DNA of 64,000 bases from Deinococcus aquiradiocola (GTDB taxonomy: Bacteria > Deinococcota > Deinococci > Deinococcales > Deinococcaceae): contig NZ_BMOE01000004.1 in the NCBI RefSeq assembly GCF_014646915.1, positions 124,001-188,000 on the forward strand. The letters run 5' to 3'. Below are positions 36,482 to 45,613 of the stretch, piece after piece. The position numbers and the translations under genes are program-made. Each line of letters begins with the position of its first letter. Position 1 is the first letter of the stretch. Below the pieces are notes generated by a model that was not told the DNA's origin, did not search any database, and was given only the letters and a program-made list of their open reading frames with translations.

Positions 36482-37633
36482 ATGACCCACCCCGACCCGC
36501 ACGCGCCCACGCAGGGCGCTCCGTCCACGTCCGAATTCCTGTGGTTCGCGCAGCTGTCCCGCGACGGCGAGTTCATCGGCACTGCTGCCAGACCGCCGCG
36601 CAGGCCCACGCTGGAGTACGTGTCCAGCCTGATCGAGACGGCAGCCGAGGCGGGCTTCACCAGCCTGCTGACCGCCACCAACTACCACTCCGAGCACGAG
36701 AACTACACGGCGGCCATCGCGGCGCTCGCCCGGACGCGCGGCGCGGGCCTCTTGATCGCGGTGCGGCCCGGCATGTTCCACCCCGCCATGTACGCCAAGA
36801 TGATCGCCACCGCCCAGAACCTCTTCCCGGGGCGGGTGCGGGTGAACATCGTGACAGGCTCCAGTCCCGCCGAGAACGCCATGTACGGCGACTTCGAGGC
36901 GCACGCGCAGCGCTACGAGCGCACGCGGGAATTCATGCTGATCCTGCGGCAGCTGTGGACGCAGCCGGGACCGCAGCAGTACGCGTCGGACATCTACAGG
37001 TTCGAGAACACGGTGCTGGAGCCCGCGCCCGTGCAGCCCATCCCGCTGTACTTCGGCGGGGCGAGCGAGGCGGCGCAGCGCGTCGCGGCGGAACTCGCGG
37101 ACGTGTACCTGCTGTGGGGCGAGCGGCGCGACATGCTGGAGGAACGCCTCGCGCAGATGCGGACGCTGGAGCAGGAGTACGGCAGGACGCTGCGGTACGG
37201 CCTGCGGACGCACGTGGTCGTGCGTGAGACGGAAGACGAGGCGTGGCAGGCCGCCGAGCGCCTCATCTCACGGGTGGACCCGGAGGTCAGGCGCGCCTTC
37301 GTGGAGAGTTACAGCCGCGTGGACGGCGTGGGGCAGCTGCGGCAGTTCCGGATGCTGCAGGAGGCGGGAGACAGTCTGCTGGTCGAGCCGCACCTGTGGG
37401 CGGGCGTCGGCATGGCCCGCAGCGGTGTGGGCGTCGCCATCGTCGGGAATCCGGAGCAGGTGGCGGGCAAGATCCGCGAGTACGAGGAGATGGGCATCTC
37501 GACCTTCATCTTCAGCGGCTACCCGCATCTGGAGGAGGCGCGCCGCTTCGGGGAGCTGGTCATGCCACTCCTGAAGGGCGGCACGGCAGAAGAACGGGTG
37601 CTGCACGCGACGGGCGTCGCTCCCGTCGCCTGA
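36482..37633 (+). CDS. SsuD-like LLM-class flavin-dependent monooxygenase
   Basis: 383 residues. FMNH2-dependent luciferase-like monooxygenases of the SsuD group cleave C-S bonds of sulfonates or oxidise related compounds. Diagnostic segments: SLLTATNYHSEHENYTAAIAALA, LIAVRPGMFHPAMYAKM and GRVRVNIVTGSSPAENAMYGD (close to the SsuD NLVTG loop), PLYFGGASEAAQ, and GVGVAIVGNPEQVAGKIREY. A GGAGG site lies 8 nt before ATG. It follows the permease by 34 nt without a terminator, so it is probably part of the transporter operon. No flavin reductase gene is adjacent. Confidence 0.88.
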   Translation: MTHPDPHAPTQGAPSTSEFLWFAQLSRDGEFIGTAARPPRRPTLEYVSSLIETAAEAGFTSLLTATNYHSEHENYTAAIAALARTRGAGLLIAVRPGMFHPAMYAKMIATAQNLFPGRVRVNIVTGSSPAENAMYGDFEAHAQRYERTREFMLILRQLWTQPGPQQYASDIYRFENTVLEPAPVQPIPLYFGGASEAAQRVAAELADVYLLWGERRDMLEERLAQMRTLEQEYGRTLRYGLRTHVVVRETEDEAWQAAERLISRVDPEVRRAFVESYSRVDGVGQLRQFRMLQEAGDSLLVEPHLWAGVGMARSGVGVAIVGNPEQVAGKIREYEEMGISTFIFSGYPHLEEARRFGELVMPLLKGGTAEERVLHATGVAPVA

Positions 37634-37668
37634 CGGCAACACACAGTCGCGTGACGGCAACAGGTACA

Positions 37669-37715
37669 GCCGCCTGAAGGGGTGCCCCTCGGGGAGGGCC
37701 GTTCCTTCAGGCGGC
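37669..37715. terminator. Bidirectional terminator hairpin
   Basis: Perfect 12-bp stem GCCGCCTGAAGG / CCTTCAGGCGGC with a structured 23-nt loop, between the convergent monooxygenase and DUF4388 genes; no T-run. Confidence 0.6.
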
Positions 37716-37774
37716 GCGGGCGGGAGCGGCGCGTTCCGCCCGGCCGACCCCCTGGAGGTCAGCTCGGTCCGGGT

Positions 37775-38485
37775 TCAGGGACGGGCGGCGTGCTGCTTTT
37801 CCCACACGAGGTCGCGCAGCACCCAGCCGCAGCCGGGAAAGCGAAGTCCGGCGCGGATCTCGAAGATCAGGTAGTCGCGCAGTTCGGCGACCGTGAACCC
37901 TTCGGCGAGCAGGTCGCCCATGGTCTTCTCACCGTTCAGGGCGGCGGCCACGCGTCCGCCGCGCCCGCTGCCGAGCTGGTGGCGGAGTTTCAGGGCGTAC
38001 CATGCGGAGCGGTCCATCGGGAAGAGACGGCCGGAGCGGATGCCGGCCACGACGCGTTCGGCCACCTCGAAGAGCGGCAGTTGCGCGCTCTGCGCGGCCG
38101 CGCGGACGCTGCGGCCCTCGGCGTCGTCGAAGAGGGGGAGGTCGCCCCTGAAGAGGGCACTGGGGCTGCCGATCACGGCGCACATCTGGCTCCAGTCGTC
38201 GCTGTAGCGCGCCCAGTCGGCCGTGATCTTGCCGTAGGGGGCGAGCACCTCGCCACTGACGTCCTGCACCCTGAAGCTGAAGCTGCCCTGTTCCGGCAGG
38301 AGCGGCGCGGCGTAGATGGCATCCAGGCCCTGCCAGTCGACGATGCCGCCGTTGGTGATCTGCCCGTCCTGGAAGTCCAGGAAGAATGGCAGCTCCGCGT
38401 CTGCCGTCAGCACGCCTGTCTTGCGACTCACATGAAGAAGTTCCAGCACGCCGATGAGTGGTGCGTCAAAGAACAGACCCTGCAT
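37775..38485 (-). CDS. DUF4388 domain protein
   Basis: 236 residues. The N-terminal about 90 residues fit DUF4388/PATAN: MQGLFFDAPLIGVLELLHVSRKTGVL, FFLDFQDGQITNGGIVDWQG, LLPEQGSFSFRVQ. This domain is seen in bacterial signalling and gliding proteins. The C-terminal part (RVAAALNGEKTMGDLLAEGFTVAELRDYLIFE) resembles the winged-helix-like tail often joined to it. Function unknown. A TACGCT hexamer 8 nt upstream of ATG 38485 overlaps the stop codon of the Nnr gene. Confidence 0.8.
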   Translation of the reverse strand: MQGLFFDAPLIGVLELLHVSRKTGVLTADAELPFFLDFQDGQITNGGIVDWQGLDAIYAAPLLPEQGSFSFRVQDVSGEVLAPYGKITADWARYSDDWSQMCAVIGSPSALFRGDLPLFDDAEGRSVRAAAQSAQLPLFEVAERVVAGIRSGRLFPMDRSAWYALKLRHQLGSGRGGRVAAALNGEKTMGDLLAEGFTVAELRDYLIFEIRAGLRFPGCGWVLRDLVWEKQHAARP

Positions 38486-38491
38486 TGAGGG

Positions 38492-40054
38492 TCAGCGTAG
38501 CAGGTTTCGGGGGTGGGCGTCCGTGAGAATTTTCCAGGCGTGCCCGAGTTCGCTGCTGAGGTCGCTGGCGCTCAGGCCGTAGCCGTGCCGGTCGCCCGCG
38601 AGTTCCCCGGCGCGGGCGTGGAGGCGCACGCCGCACAGTGCGGCCTGCGGGGCGGGGAGGCGCTGTGCGAGCAGCGCGGCGAGGATGCCGCCGAGGGTGT
38701 CGCCCATCCCGGCGGACGCCATGCCGGGGTGCCCGCCGCGCGAGACGTTCACGCCGTCGTCGCTGGCGATGGTGGTGGGGCCGCCCTTGAGGACGATCAC
38801 GCCGCCCAGCCGGGCCTGCAGGGCGCGGGCGGCGGCGATGGGGTCTCGGACGATGTCGGGCGTGGTCACGCCGAGCAGGCGGGCAGCCTCGCCGGGGTGC
38901 GGCGTCCAGATGACCTGCGCGTGCCCGGCCCCGGCGAGGTCCGGCTGCAGGGCGTCCGCGTCGAGGACGGTCGGGAGCTGCCACGTCAGGGCCTGCCGGG
39001 CGAGGTGGGCGGCGTCCGGGCCGAGCCCCATGCCGAGCGCGACGGCGTCCGGGCGGCGGCCCGCGCGGAGTTCGGCCGCGAGGGCCGCGCCGGGATCGTG
39101 GTGCGTGCGGGCCATGAGTTCCGGGGCCTGCGTGACGGCGAGCGTGGCGACGCCCGACTCGGCGCTGTGCAGCGTGACGAGGCCCGCCCCGGCGCGCAGG
39201 GCGCCCAGGCCCGCCAGGACGGGCGCGCCGACCGTGCCCGCGTGCCCGCCGACGATCCACACGCGGCCCGCGTCGCCCTTGTGCGCGTCCGCGTGGCGCT
39301 GCGGGAGGAGCGCGGCGACCGTGTCGTCGTGCGGGCGGCGGGCGACGGCGTGCGCGTCCACCCAGGCGTGCGGCACGCCGAGGCCCGCCACGCGTACCTG
39401 CCCGGCGGCGTGCGCGGCCGGGCCGTACACCAGGGCGGGTTTCGGGCCGCCGAGCGTGACGGTGTGGTCGGCGTGCACGGTCACGTCCGGCAGGGCCGCG
39501 CTGGCCGCGTCCAGGCCGGACGGGAGGTCGATGGCGAGGACGGTCAGGGCGTGCCGGTCGCGGGCGGCGTTCAGGAGCGTGACGAGGTGTGCGAGGTCCT
39601 GCCGCATGGGGGGCCGGAAGCCCGTGCCGAGCAGGCCGTCCACCACCAGGGCCGGGACGGGTCCGGTCAGGCCGAGGGCGCGGCCGAGCGCGGCGGGCGT
39701 GAGCAGGGCGGGCTGGACGCCCACGGCGCGCAGGCGGGCGCGGTTCGCGCGGGTGAGCGGGTGCCGGGACGGCTGCGCGAGGACCTGCACGTCCAGCCCG
39801 GCGGCGTGCAGGTGCCGCGCGGCGACGAGGGCGTCCCCGCCGTTCGCGCCGCCGCCCGCGAGGAGCAGCACCCGCCCGTGCGTGGCGAACCCGTGCGCGG
39901 TGAGGGACAGGGCGGCCTGCGCGACGGCGCGGCCCGCCTCCTCCATCACGAGTTCCAGCAGGCCCGCGCGGGCGAGGCGCTCGTCGATGGCGCGCACGGC
40001 GGGCGCGTCCAGCAGCACTTCCGGCGGGCGGGCCTGGGCCTGATCGCGGGTCAT
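38492..40054 (-). CDS. nnr: Bifunctional NAD(P)HX epimerase / ADP-dependent NAD(P)HX dehydratase
   Basis: 520 residues, two fused repair domains. The N-terminal YjeF_N epimerase (about 1-215) has LVMEEAGRAVAQAAL, LLLAGGGANGGDALVAARHL and VLAIDLPSGLDA. The C-terminal kinase-like dehydratase (about 225-515) has KGDAGRVWIVGGHAGTVGAP, VIWTPHPGEAARLLG, IVLKGGPTTIAS and GMGDTLGGILAALLAQ, the ribokinase-like anion hole. It restores hydrated NAD(P)H to the normal cofactor. The ATG starts one base after the TPR gene's stop, so the two are an operon. Confidence 0.93.
   Translation of the reverse strand: MTRDQAQARPPEVLLDAPAVRAIDERLARAGLLELVMEEAGRAVAQAALSLTAHGFATHGRVLLLAGGGANGGDALVAARHLHAAGLDVQVLAQPSRHPLTRANRARLRAVGVQPALLTPAALGRALGLTGPVPALVVDGLLGTGFRPPMRQDLAHLVTLLNAARDRHALTVLAIDLPSGLDAASAALPDVTVHADHTVTLGGPKPALVYGPAAHAAGQVRVAGLGVPHAWVDAHAVARRPHDDTVAALLPQRHADAHKGDAGRVWIVGGHAGTVGAPVLAGLGALRAGAGLVTLHSAESGVATLAVTQAPELMARTHHDPGAALAAELRAGRRPDAVALGMGLGPDAAHLARQALTWQLPTVLDADALQPDLAGAGHAQVIWTPHPGEAARLLGVTTPDIVRDPIAAARALQARLGGVIVLKGGPTTIASDDGVNVSRGGHPGMASAGMGDTLGGILAALLAQRLPAPQAALCGVRLHARAGELAGDRHGYGLSASDLSSELGHAWKILTDAHPRNLLR
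38494..38499 (-). promoter_or_regulatory. -10 hexamer TACGCT of DUF4388 gene
   Basis: TANNNT hexamer ending 8 nt before ATG 38485; its last base in minus-strand order overlaps the nnr stop region. Confidence 0.5.
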
Positions 40055-40055
40055 G

Positions 40056-40901
40056 TCAGACGTGTCCGCGCACGATGAACAGCACCACGATCACCACGAG
40101 GACCAGCATGACGATCCGGGCGGTCTGCACGGCCTTCCTTGTGCGCGGGTCGCCTTTCAGTTCGTCCTGCTGTTCGCGCTGACTCTGCCGCACCGCGAGC
40201 CGCTGCCCCTTCTTGATGGCCTTGACGGACTCGGCGAGGCGACCCTGCCGCCGCAGCGCCACCCCGAGGTTGTGCTGCGCGCCCGAGTAGTCGGCGTTCA
40301 GGGCGATGGACTGCCGGTAGAGCGTCTCGGCACCTGCCGCGTCTCCGCCCTCCAGGGCCATGTTGCCCAGGTTGGTGAGGGCGCGGTAGTGGCCGGGGTC
40401 GTGCGCGATGGCCTCCCCGAAACTCTGGCGGGCCTGCCCCTCGCGGTCCTGCAGGGCGTGCAGCACGCCCAGCGTGTTGAGGGCCTCGGCGCGCGTGAGC
40501 GGTTGCGTCAGGGCCGGCTGCAGGCGCTCGCGCAGGGCGGCGTCGTCGCTGAGGCGTTCGCGGTCCGCGCCGAGCAGCGCTTCGAGGGCCGCGTGCAGCG
40601 CGTCCGGCGGAGCGTGTTCGCGCAGGGTGCGCGCGTCGGCGGCACCCATGTCGTTCAGGAGGTCGGGGAGGCGTTCCGCGAGGCGCTGCGCGACGAGCAG
40701 GCGGCGTGCCCGGACGGCCTCCTGCAGGTCGAACAGCACTTCCAGCGCGTCCTGCACGGGCATGTCGGCGTTCCCGACGCGGGCGGCAGCGAGGGCACGG
40801 CGGTACTCGCCGGCCCTGAGGTATCCGGCCCAGTCGAGGTTCAGTTCCGGCTGTGGGGTGGGGGCCGGACCCCCGTGCGGGGCGGCAGGCTCTGCGGTCA
40901 C
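40056..40901 (-). CDS. TPR protein with C-terminal membrane anchor
   Basis: 281 residues from GTG 40901. After a Pro-rich start, residues about 25-100 form helices (WAGYLRAGEYRRALAAARVG), and two clear TPR units follow (AEALNTLGVLHALQDREGQA, YRALTNLGNMALEGGDAAGA, with SGAQHNLGVALRRQGRLAES). A basic linker (REQQDELKGDPRTRKA) leads to a single C-terminal membrane helix (IVMLVLVVIVVLFIV), so it is tail-anchored with the TPRs in the cytoplasm. It is first gene of the operon with nnr. The leaderless promoter TATACT supports the GTG start. Confidence 0.8.
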   Translation of the reverse strand: MTAEPAAPHGGPAPTPQPELNLDWAGYLRAGEYRRALAAARVGNADMPVQDALEVLFDLQEAVRARRLLVAQRLAERLPDLLNDMGAADARTLREHAPPDALHAALEALLGADRERLSDDAALRERLQPALTQPLTRAEALNTLGVLHALQDREGQARQSFGEAIAHDPGHYRALTNLGNMALEGGDAAGAETLYRQSIALNADYSGAQHNLGVALRRQGRLAESVKAIKKGQRLAVRQSQREQQDELKGDPRTRKAVQTARIVMLVLVVIVVLFIVRGHV

Positions 40902-40908
40902 GGCAGGA

Positions 40909-40914
40909 AGTATA
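40909..40914 (-). promoter_or_regulatory. -10 hexamer TATACT, leaderless promoter of TPR-nnr operon
   Basis: TANNNT hexamer ending 7 nt before GTG 40901. Confidence 0.65.
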
Positions 40915-40969
40915 GACCGCGCGCGCGGGGAGCGGTTCAGCGGCGCATGAACGCTGGGGCGGGCGCGGC

Positions 40970-42244
40970 TCAGCGTCCGGCGGTGAGGCCGCCGAGCACG
41001 CGGCGCGCCCACAGGTACCGCTGCGCGAAGTACTTCTCGGACAGCGAGTTGATCGCCACCTGCCCGCCGTAGGAGTTCGCGTTGATGAAGGTCCCGTCCC
41101 CGAGGTAGATGCCGACGTGCGTCACCTGTCCGCGTCCCTCGGTGTCGAAGAACAGCAGGTCGCCCGGCTGCCACTCGCCCGCCTGCACCGGCTGGCCCGT
41201 CTGCGCCTGCTGCGCGCTCTGACGCGGGAGGTTCAGGCCGAGCGGAGTGAACACCTGCAGCACCAGGCCGCTGCAGTCGGTGCCGCTGCGGCTCGCGCCG
41301 CCGTACACGTACGGGACGCCCATCAGGTTCATGGCGAGGGCGCGCCAGTCGGGCGTCTCGCCAGTCCCGGCCTGCGGGTCCGCCGCTCCCGTGTCCTGGC
41401 CGGGGGGCGCGTCGCTGCGCGGCTCGCCGGTCGCGGAGGGCCGGGGGAGCGGCACGCCGGGCGAGTACGTGGCGGGCGCCTGCAGGCGGGCCGGGGCGGG
41501 CGGCAGGGCCGGGAGCGGTCCGGCCGTGACGCCCTGCGGGAGCAGCAGCACCTGTCCGGCCCGCAGGTCGGGGGTGCTCAGGCGGTTCAGGGCGAGCAGG
41601 TCGTCCGGGCGCACGCCGTACAGGCGCGCGACGGCGTACAGCGTCTGGCCCGGCTGCACGGTGTGGCGCGGCGCGTCCGGTGCGGGCAGAGGTGCGGCGG
41701 AGGACGGGCGGGGAGTGGGGGCGTCCAGCACGGTGACGGGCGCACTGAGTGCGTGCACGACCGGCGCAGCCTGGACTGGCTGGGCAGCCTGCACGGGCTG
41801 CGGAGCCTGGGCCGTGGGGGCGGGCGTGCCGGGCGGCAGGGCCAGCACCTGCCCCGCCTGCAGGTCCGGGGAGGTCAGGCGGTTGAAGGCCTGCAGGTCG
41901 GCGGGCTTCAGGCCGTACAGCCGCGCCACGCTGTACAGCGTCTGCCCGGGCGTGACGGTGTGGGTACGGGCGGGCAGGTACAGCACCTGTCCGGCGTGCA
42001 GGTCCGCGCTGCTCAGCCCGTTCAGGCGCAGCAGGGTCTGCACGTCCGTGCCCGCCTGCCGCGCCACGCTGTACGCGGTGTCGCCGGGACGCACGGTGTA
42101 CGCCGCGTCCGACACGGCCTGCGCGGACGCGAACGGCCCGAACAGGCACGACAGGGCGAGGCCTGCCAGGGCGGCCCGGCAGGCCAGCAGCGCGTGCAGG
42201 CGGGACGGGCGGGGCAGGCGATTCCTTGGGTGGGGTCGGGGCAC
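40970..42244 (-). CDS. LysM-NlpC/P60 cell-wall endopeptidase
   Basis: 424 residues. Signal peptide (AALAGLALSCLFGPFASAQA), then three LysM domains at about 48-92 (YTVRPGDTAYSVARQAG), 94-138 (HTVTPGQTLYSVARLYG) and 192-236 (HTVQPGQTLYAVARLYG) with Pro/Ala linkers. A C-terminal NlpC/P60 domain (about 300-424) has catalytic Cys in SGTDCSGLVLQVF, His in QVTHVGIYLGDG and a polar third residue near INANSYG. It binds peptidoglycan and cuts peptide cross-links between D-iso-glutamyl and the diamino acid. GTG start with a GAGGT site 6 nt upstream. Confidence 0.92.
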   Translation of the reverse strand: MPRPHPRNRLPRPSRLHALLACRAALAGLALSCLFGPFASAQAVSDAAYTVRPGDTAYSVARQAGTDVQTLLRLNGLSSADLHAGQVLYLPARTHTVTPGQTLYSVARLYGLKPADLQAFNRLTSPDLQAGQVLALPPGTPAPTAQAPQPVQAAQPVQAAPVVHALSAPVTVLDAPTPRPSSAAPLPAPDAPRHTVQPGQTLYAVARLYGVRPDDLLALNRLSTPDLRAGQVLLLPQGVTAGPLPALPPAPARLQAPATYSPGVPLPRPSATGEPRSDAPPGQDTGAADPQAGTGETPDWRALAMNLMGVPYVYGGASRSGTDCSGLVLQVFTPLGLNLPRQSAQQAQTGQPVQAGEWQPGDLLFFDTEGRGQVTHVGIYLGDGTFINANSYGGQVAINSLSEKYFAQRYLWARRVLGGLTAGR

Positions 42245-42436
42245 GCGGGACCTCGGGGCAGGTGCGGCCGGGGCGGGCCGGGCAGGTGAGCGGAGACTGA
42301 ACGACAGGTGAGCGCCGGGACTTCGTCACTTTAACACTCTTCGCCGCGCGCGCTGCGACCTTTCCGGCATCCGGCACGGCAATGGAAGGCGGCGGGAGTC
42401 GTAACGCTCCCCGCCATGTTCGGCACCCACGGCGAC

Positions 42437-42442
42437 TAGACT
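42437..42442 (+). promoter_or_regulatory. -10 hexamer TAGACT, leaderless promoter of ispG
   Basis: TANNNT hexamer ending 6 nt before ATG 42449. Confidence 0.7.
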
Positions 42443-42448
42443 GCACGC

Positions 42449-43693
<1,245 letters not shown>

Positions 43694-43735
43694 CCCGCCC
43701 GCCGGGCACCGTCCGGCCAGCGCGCGGGACGAGGG

Positions 43736-43776
43736 ACGGGACCACAGCCTCACGCGGGCCGTGGTCCCGTTCGTCT
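43736..43776 (+). terminator. Rho-independent terminator of ispG
   Basis: Perfect 10-bp stem ACGGGACCAC / GTGGTCCCGT with a 15-nt loop, followed by TCGTCTGT. Confidence 0.65.
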
Positions 43777-43813
43777 GTGCGTGGCCCTGTTCCCCTGTCG
43801 GCCCGGCGTCCGT

Positions 43814-43819
43814 TACGCT
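43814..43819 (+). promoter_or_regulatory. -10 hexamer TACGCT, leaderless promoter of DUF4259 gene
   Basis: TANNNT hexamer ending 6 nt before ATG 43826. The GGAGG between touches the ATG too closely to act as a ribosome site. Confidence 0.65.
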
Positions 43820-43825
43820 GGAGGC

Positions 43826-44248
43826 ATGAGCACCTGGGGAGTCGGAAGTTTCGAGAACGAGAGCGCCGCGATGTTCGTGAAGGAAGTCGTCGAGGACGGC
43901 CCTGTCGCGCTGGAGGAGGCGCTGGAGGTCGTGCTGGACCCGGACATGGACTACGTGGAGCTGGAGGAGGGGCAGCGGGCCGTCGCGGCGGCCGAGATCG
44001 TGCAGGTGCGCCTGAGCGGCGACACGTCGGCCGTGACGGACGCCGCGCTGCGCGCGTGGCTGGACGGTGACGACGCGGCGGACGGCGAGGCGGCCGAGGT
44101 GGGCGCCCTGCGGGACCTGGCGGTGGAGGCGCTGGGCCGGGTGCTGGGGCCGGGGTCGGAACTGCCGGAACTGTGGCAGGACGGCCCGGACGCACGCGAG
44201 TGGCTGGCGGACGTGAACCGCCTGCAGGCCGCGCTCGGCGGCGCCTGA
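43826..44248 (+). CDS. DUF4259 family protein
   Basis: 140 residues. It starts MSTWGVGSFENESAAMFV, the hallmark of DUF4259 (MGTWGxGxFDNDxA), followed by acidic helices (VEDGPVALEEALEVVLD, YVELEEGQRAVAAAEIV) and the C-terminal SELPELWQDGPDAREWLADV. Function unknown; proteins of this type are small, cytoplasmic and acidic, with no membrane segment. ATG 43826 coincides with the domain start and the leaderless promoter. Monocistronic. Confidence 0.85.
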   Translation: MSTWGVGSFENESAAMFVKEVVEDGPVALEEALEVVLDPDMDYVELEEGQRAVAAAEIVQVRLSGDTSAVTDAALRAWLDGDDAADGEAAEVGALRDLAVEALGRVLGPGSELPELWQDGPDAREWLADVNRLQAALGGA

Positions 44249-44601
44249 GTGCAGGGGGGCGGGGCGGAAGCGGTTCCCCCCGAACATGAAGCCCGGCATA
44301 GCGGGAACCTGACAGCAGCCTGAAAGGGTGCATGGTAAACTCCGTCCAAGTTGAAGACCTGCGGCATCCACGGCCTCACTGCACCCCCACCGCGTTTCGG
44401 GGGTTCGGGAGGCCGCCGCTCCTTTGGCCCACCCGTGCAGGGCACGGGTCCGTGCGGGGAAGGCATCGAGAGAAAGGGCAGTACGAGAGCGTCGAGCCGC
44501 GGCACCGCGGTCATCAATCTGGCAGGCAGGAACGGGGTCGTCCTCTGGGCGGCCCCGTCTGCGTTTCCTGCTCCCGTCCCTGTCCTATGGAGGTACGTCC
44601 T
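44249..44601 (+). promoter_or_regulatory. Long, structured non-coding leader of the small HTH gene
   Basis: 353 nt without a convincing ORF. A -10 hexamer TAAACT (44336-44341) would start a transcript about 255 nt before the GTG at 44602. The region folds well on paper: CCCGTG/CACGGG (about 44431-44447), CCGCGG/CCGCGG (about 44497-44510) and GCAGGAAC..GTTTCCTGC near 44526-44574, ending just before the TGGAGG ribosome site. It matches no riboswitch consensus that I could recognise. A cis-acting RNA or a small RNA is possible. Confidence 0.35.
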
Positions 44602-44805
44602 GTGACCCTACGCGAACAGTTCCACACCCTGCCCAAACTCCTGAAAGTCAGTGAGGTCGCCGAGTTCACCGGCACGCACGAGCGCACCGTCCGCCGCTGG
44701 ATCCGGGACGGTCGCCTGAGTGCCCTGGAGAGCCCCATCGGTCTGCGCGTGTCGCGCCGGGCCCTGTGGCGCTTCCTGGGCCTGGACCTCGCCATGACGG
44801 CCTGA
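44602..44805 (+). CDS. Small helix-turn-helix (excisionase-type) DNA-binding protein
   Basis: 67 residues from GTG 44602, with GGAGG 8 nt upstream. The MerR-like winged helix reads LKVSEVAEFTGTHERTVRRW followed by IRDGRLSALESPIGLRVSRR, the binding-domain pattern of excisionase-family (HTH_17) proteins; it ends ALWRFLGLDLAMTA. No phage, integrase or plasmid gene is nearby, so it is more likely a stand-alone regulator than part of an element. The very long structured leader is unusual for such a short gene. A terminator follows. Confidence 0.85.
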   Translation: MTLREQFHTLPKLLKVSEVAEFTGTHERTVRRWIRDGRLSALESPIGLRVSRRALWRFLGLDLAMTA

Positions 44806-44829
44806 ACCCGCCCGCCACCGCCCGCACCC

Positions 44830-44867
44830 CGAGGGAAGACGGTCCTCCTGCCGTCCTCCCTCGTTCT
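44830..44867 (+). terminator. Terminator of the small HTH gene
   Basis: 13-bp stem CGAGGGAAGACGG / CCGTCCTCCCTCG (one mismatch), 8-nt loop, followed by TTCTG. Confidence 0.65.
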
Positions 44868-44889
44868 GCCGCCGGGTGGGCGCATGCTC

Positions 44890-44895
44890 TACACT
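44890..44895 (+). promoter_or_regulatory. -10 hexamer TACACT, leaderless promoter
   Basis: TANNNT hexamer ending 7 nt before GTG 44903. Confidence 0.65.
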
Positions 44896-44902
44896 GCGCG
44901 GC

Positions 44903-45583
44903 GTGAATCTGGAACTCGTCCGGACCCTGCAGGCGAGCGGCGACGATGCCGGGGCGCTCGCGGCCCTGGACGCCCTGACCCCTTCCCCCACCGAGCGCAC
45001 GCAGGCGGCCGCCCTGGCCCTGCTGCTCGGACGGCCGCGCCTGAGCGCCGCGTGGGCGGACGGGGAGCCGCTGCTGCACGCGGCGGCCCTGCTGCGCCTC
45101 GGGGAGCGCGCGGAGGTGCTGCGCGTCCTGGCGGGCGAGCGGGACTCGGCGCGGGTGCTGGTGCTGCGCGCCCGCGCCACCGGGGACATGCAGGTGGCCG
45201 AACAGGCACGCGCCCACGCGCGCCGCGAGGGAGACAGCCCCGCGCTCATCGCGGCCGCCGCGCACCTGGGCGAACTGCTGCTCCCGCACGGCCCGTACCC
45301 GGCCCTGCGCGCCCTGGCAGAAGGCCTCAAGGTGAGCGAGATGCAGCGCGAGCACACCGACCCGTACCTGCTGGCCGTGCTGAGCGTGGTGCAGGCGCAG
45401 GCGGGCGGTTCCGGCAAGGCGGGCCGCACCGCCGGGAAGGCGCTGGAGCGCAGCGTGCCGCGCAGCCCGGCCCGCGTCCTCGCGCTGCACGCACTGGGAC
45501 AGGCGGGGGAGGCGGAACGCGAACGGGCGGCAGGCGACCTGCACCGCACCTTCAGTCTCCTCTACCCCGGCGGGCAGGTGTAA
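44903..45583 (+). CDS. Hypothetical alpha-helical repeat protein
   Basis: 226 residues, almost entirely alpha-helical and rich in Ala, Leu and Arg. Paired helices of about 34 residues (VRTLQASGDDAGALAALDAL; EPLLHAAALLRLGERAEVLR; ALIAAAAHLGELLLPHGPYP) suggest degenerate TPR-like repeats, but consensus positions are weak. No signal peptide. The start is set by the leaderless promoter, which excludes the in-frame ATG at 44876. It is convergent with the P450 gene, 30 nt apart. Function unknown. Confidence 0.65.
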   Translation: MNLELVRTLQASGDDAGALAALDALTPSPTERTQAAALALLLGRPRLSAAWADGEPLLHAAALLRLGERAEVLRVLAGERDSARVLVLRARATGDMQVAEQARAHARREGDSPALIAAAAHLGELLLPHGPYPALRALAEGLKVSEMQREHTDPYLLAVLSVVQAQAGGSGKAGRTAGKALERSVPRSPARVLALHALGQAGEAERERAAGDLHRTFSLLYPGGQV

Positions 45584-45613
45584 TTCAGGCGGACGTGGTG
45601 GGTGGCCCGGCGG

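Noticed and set aside
44249..44601. Known riboswitch or 6S/SRP-type RNA in the HTH leader
   Set aside because: None of the conserved cores I could recall (TPP, cobalamin, glycine, SRP, RNase P) was found by eye.
44602..44805. Excisionase-type HTH as evidence of an integrated element
   Set aside because: No integrase, attachment-site duplication or foreign composition nearby; neighbours are chromosomal housekeeping genes.
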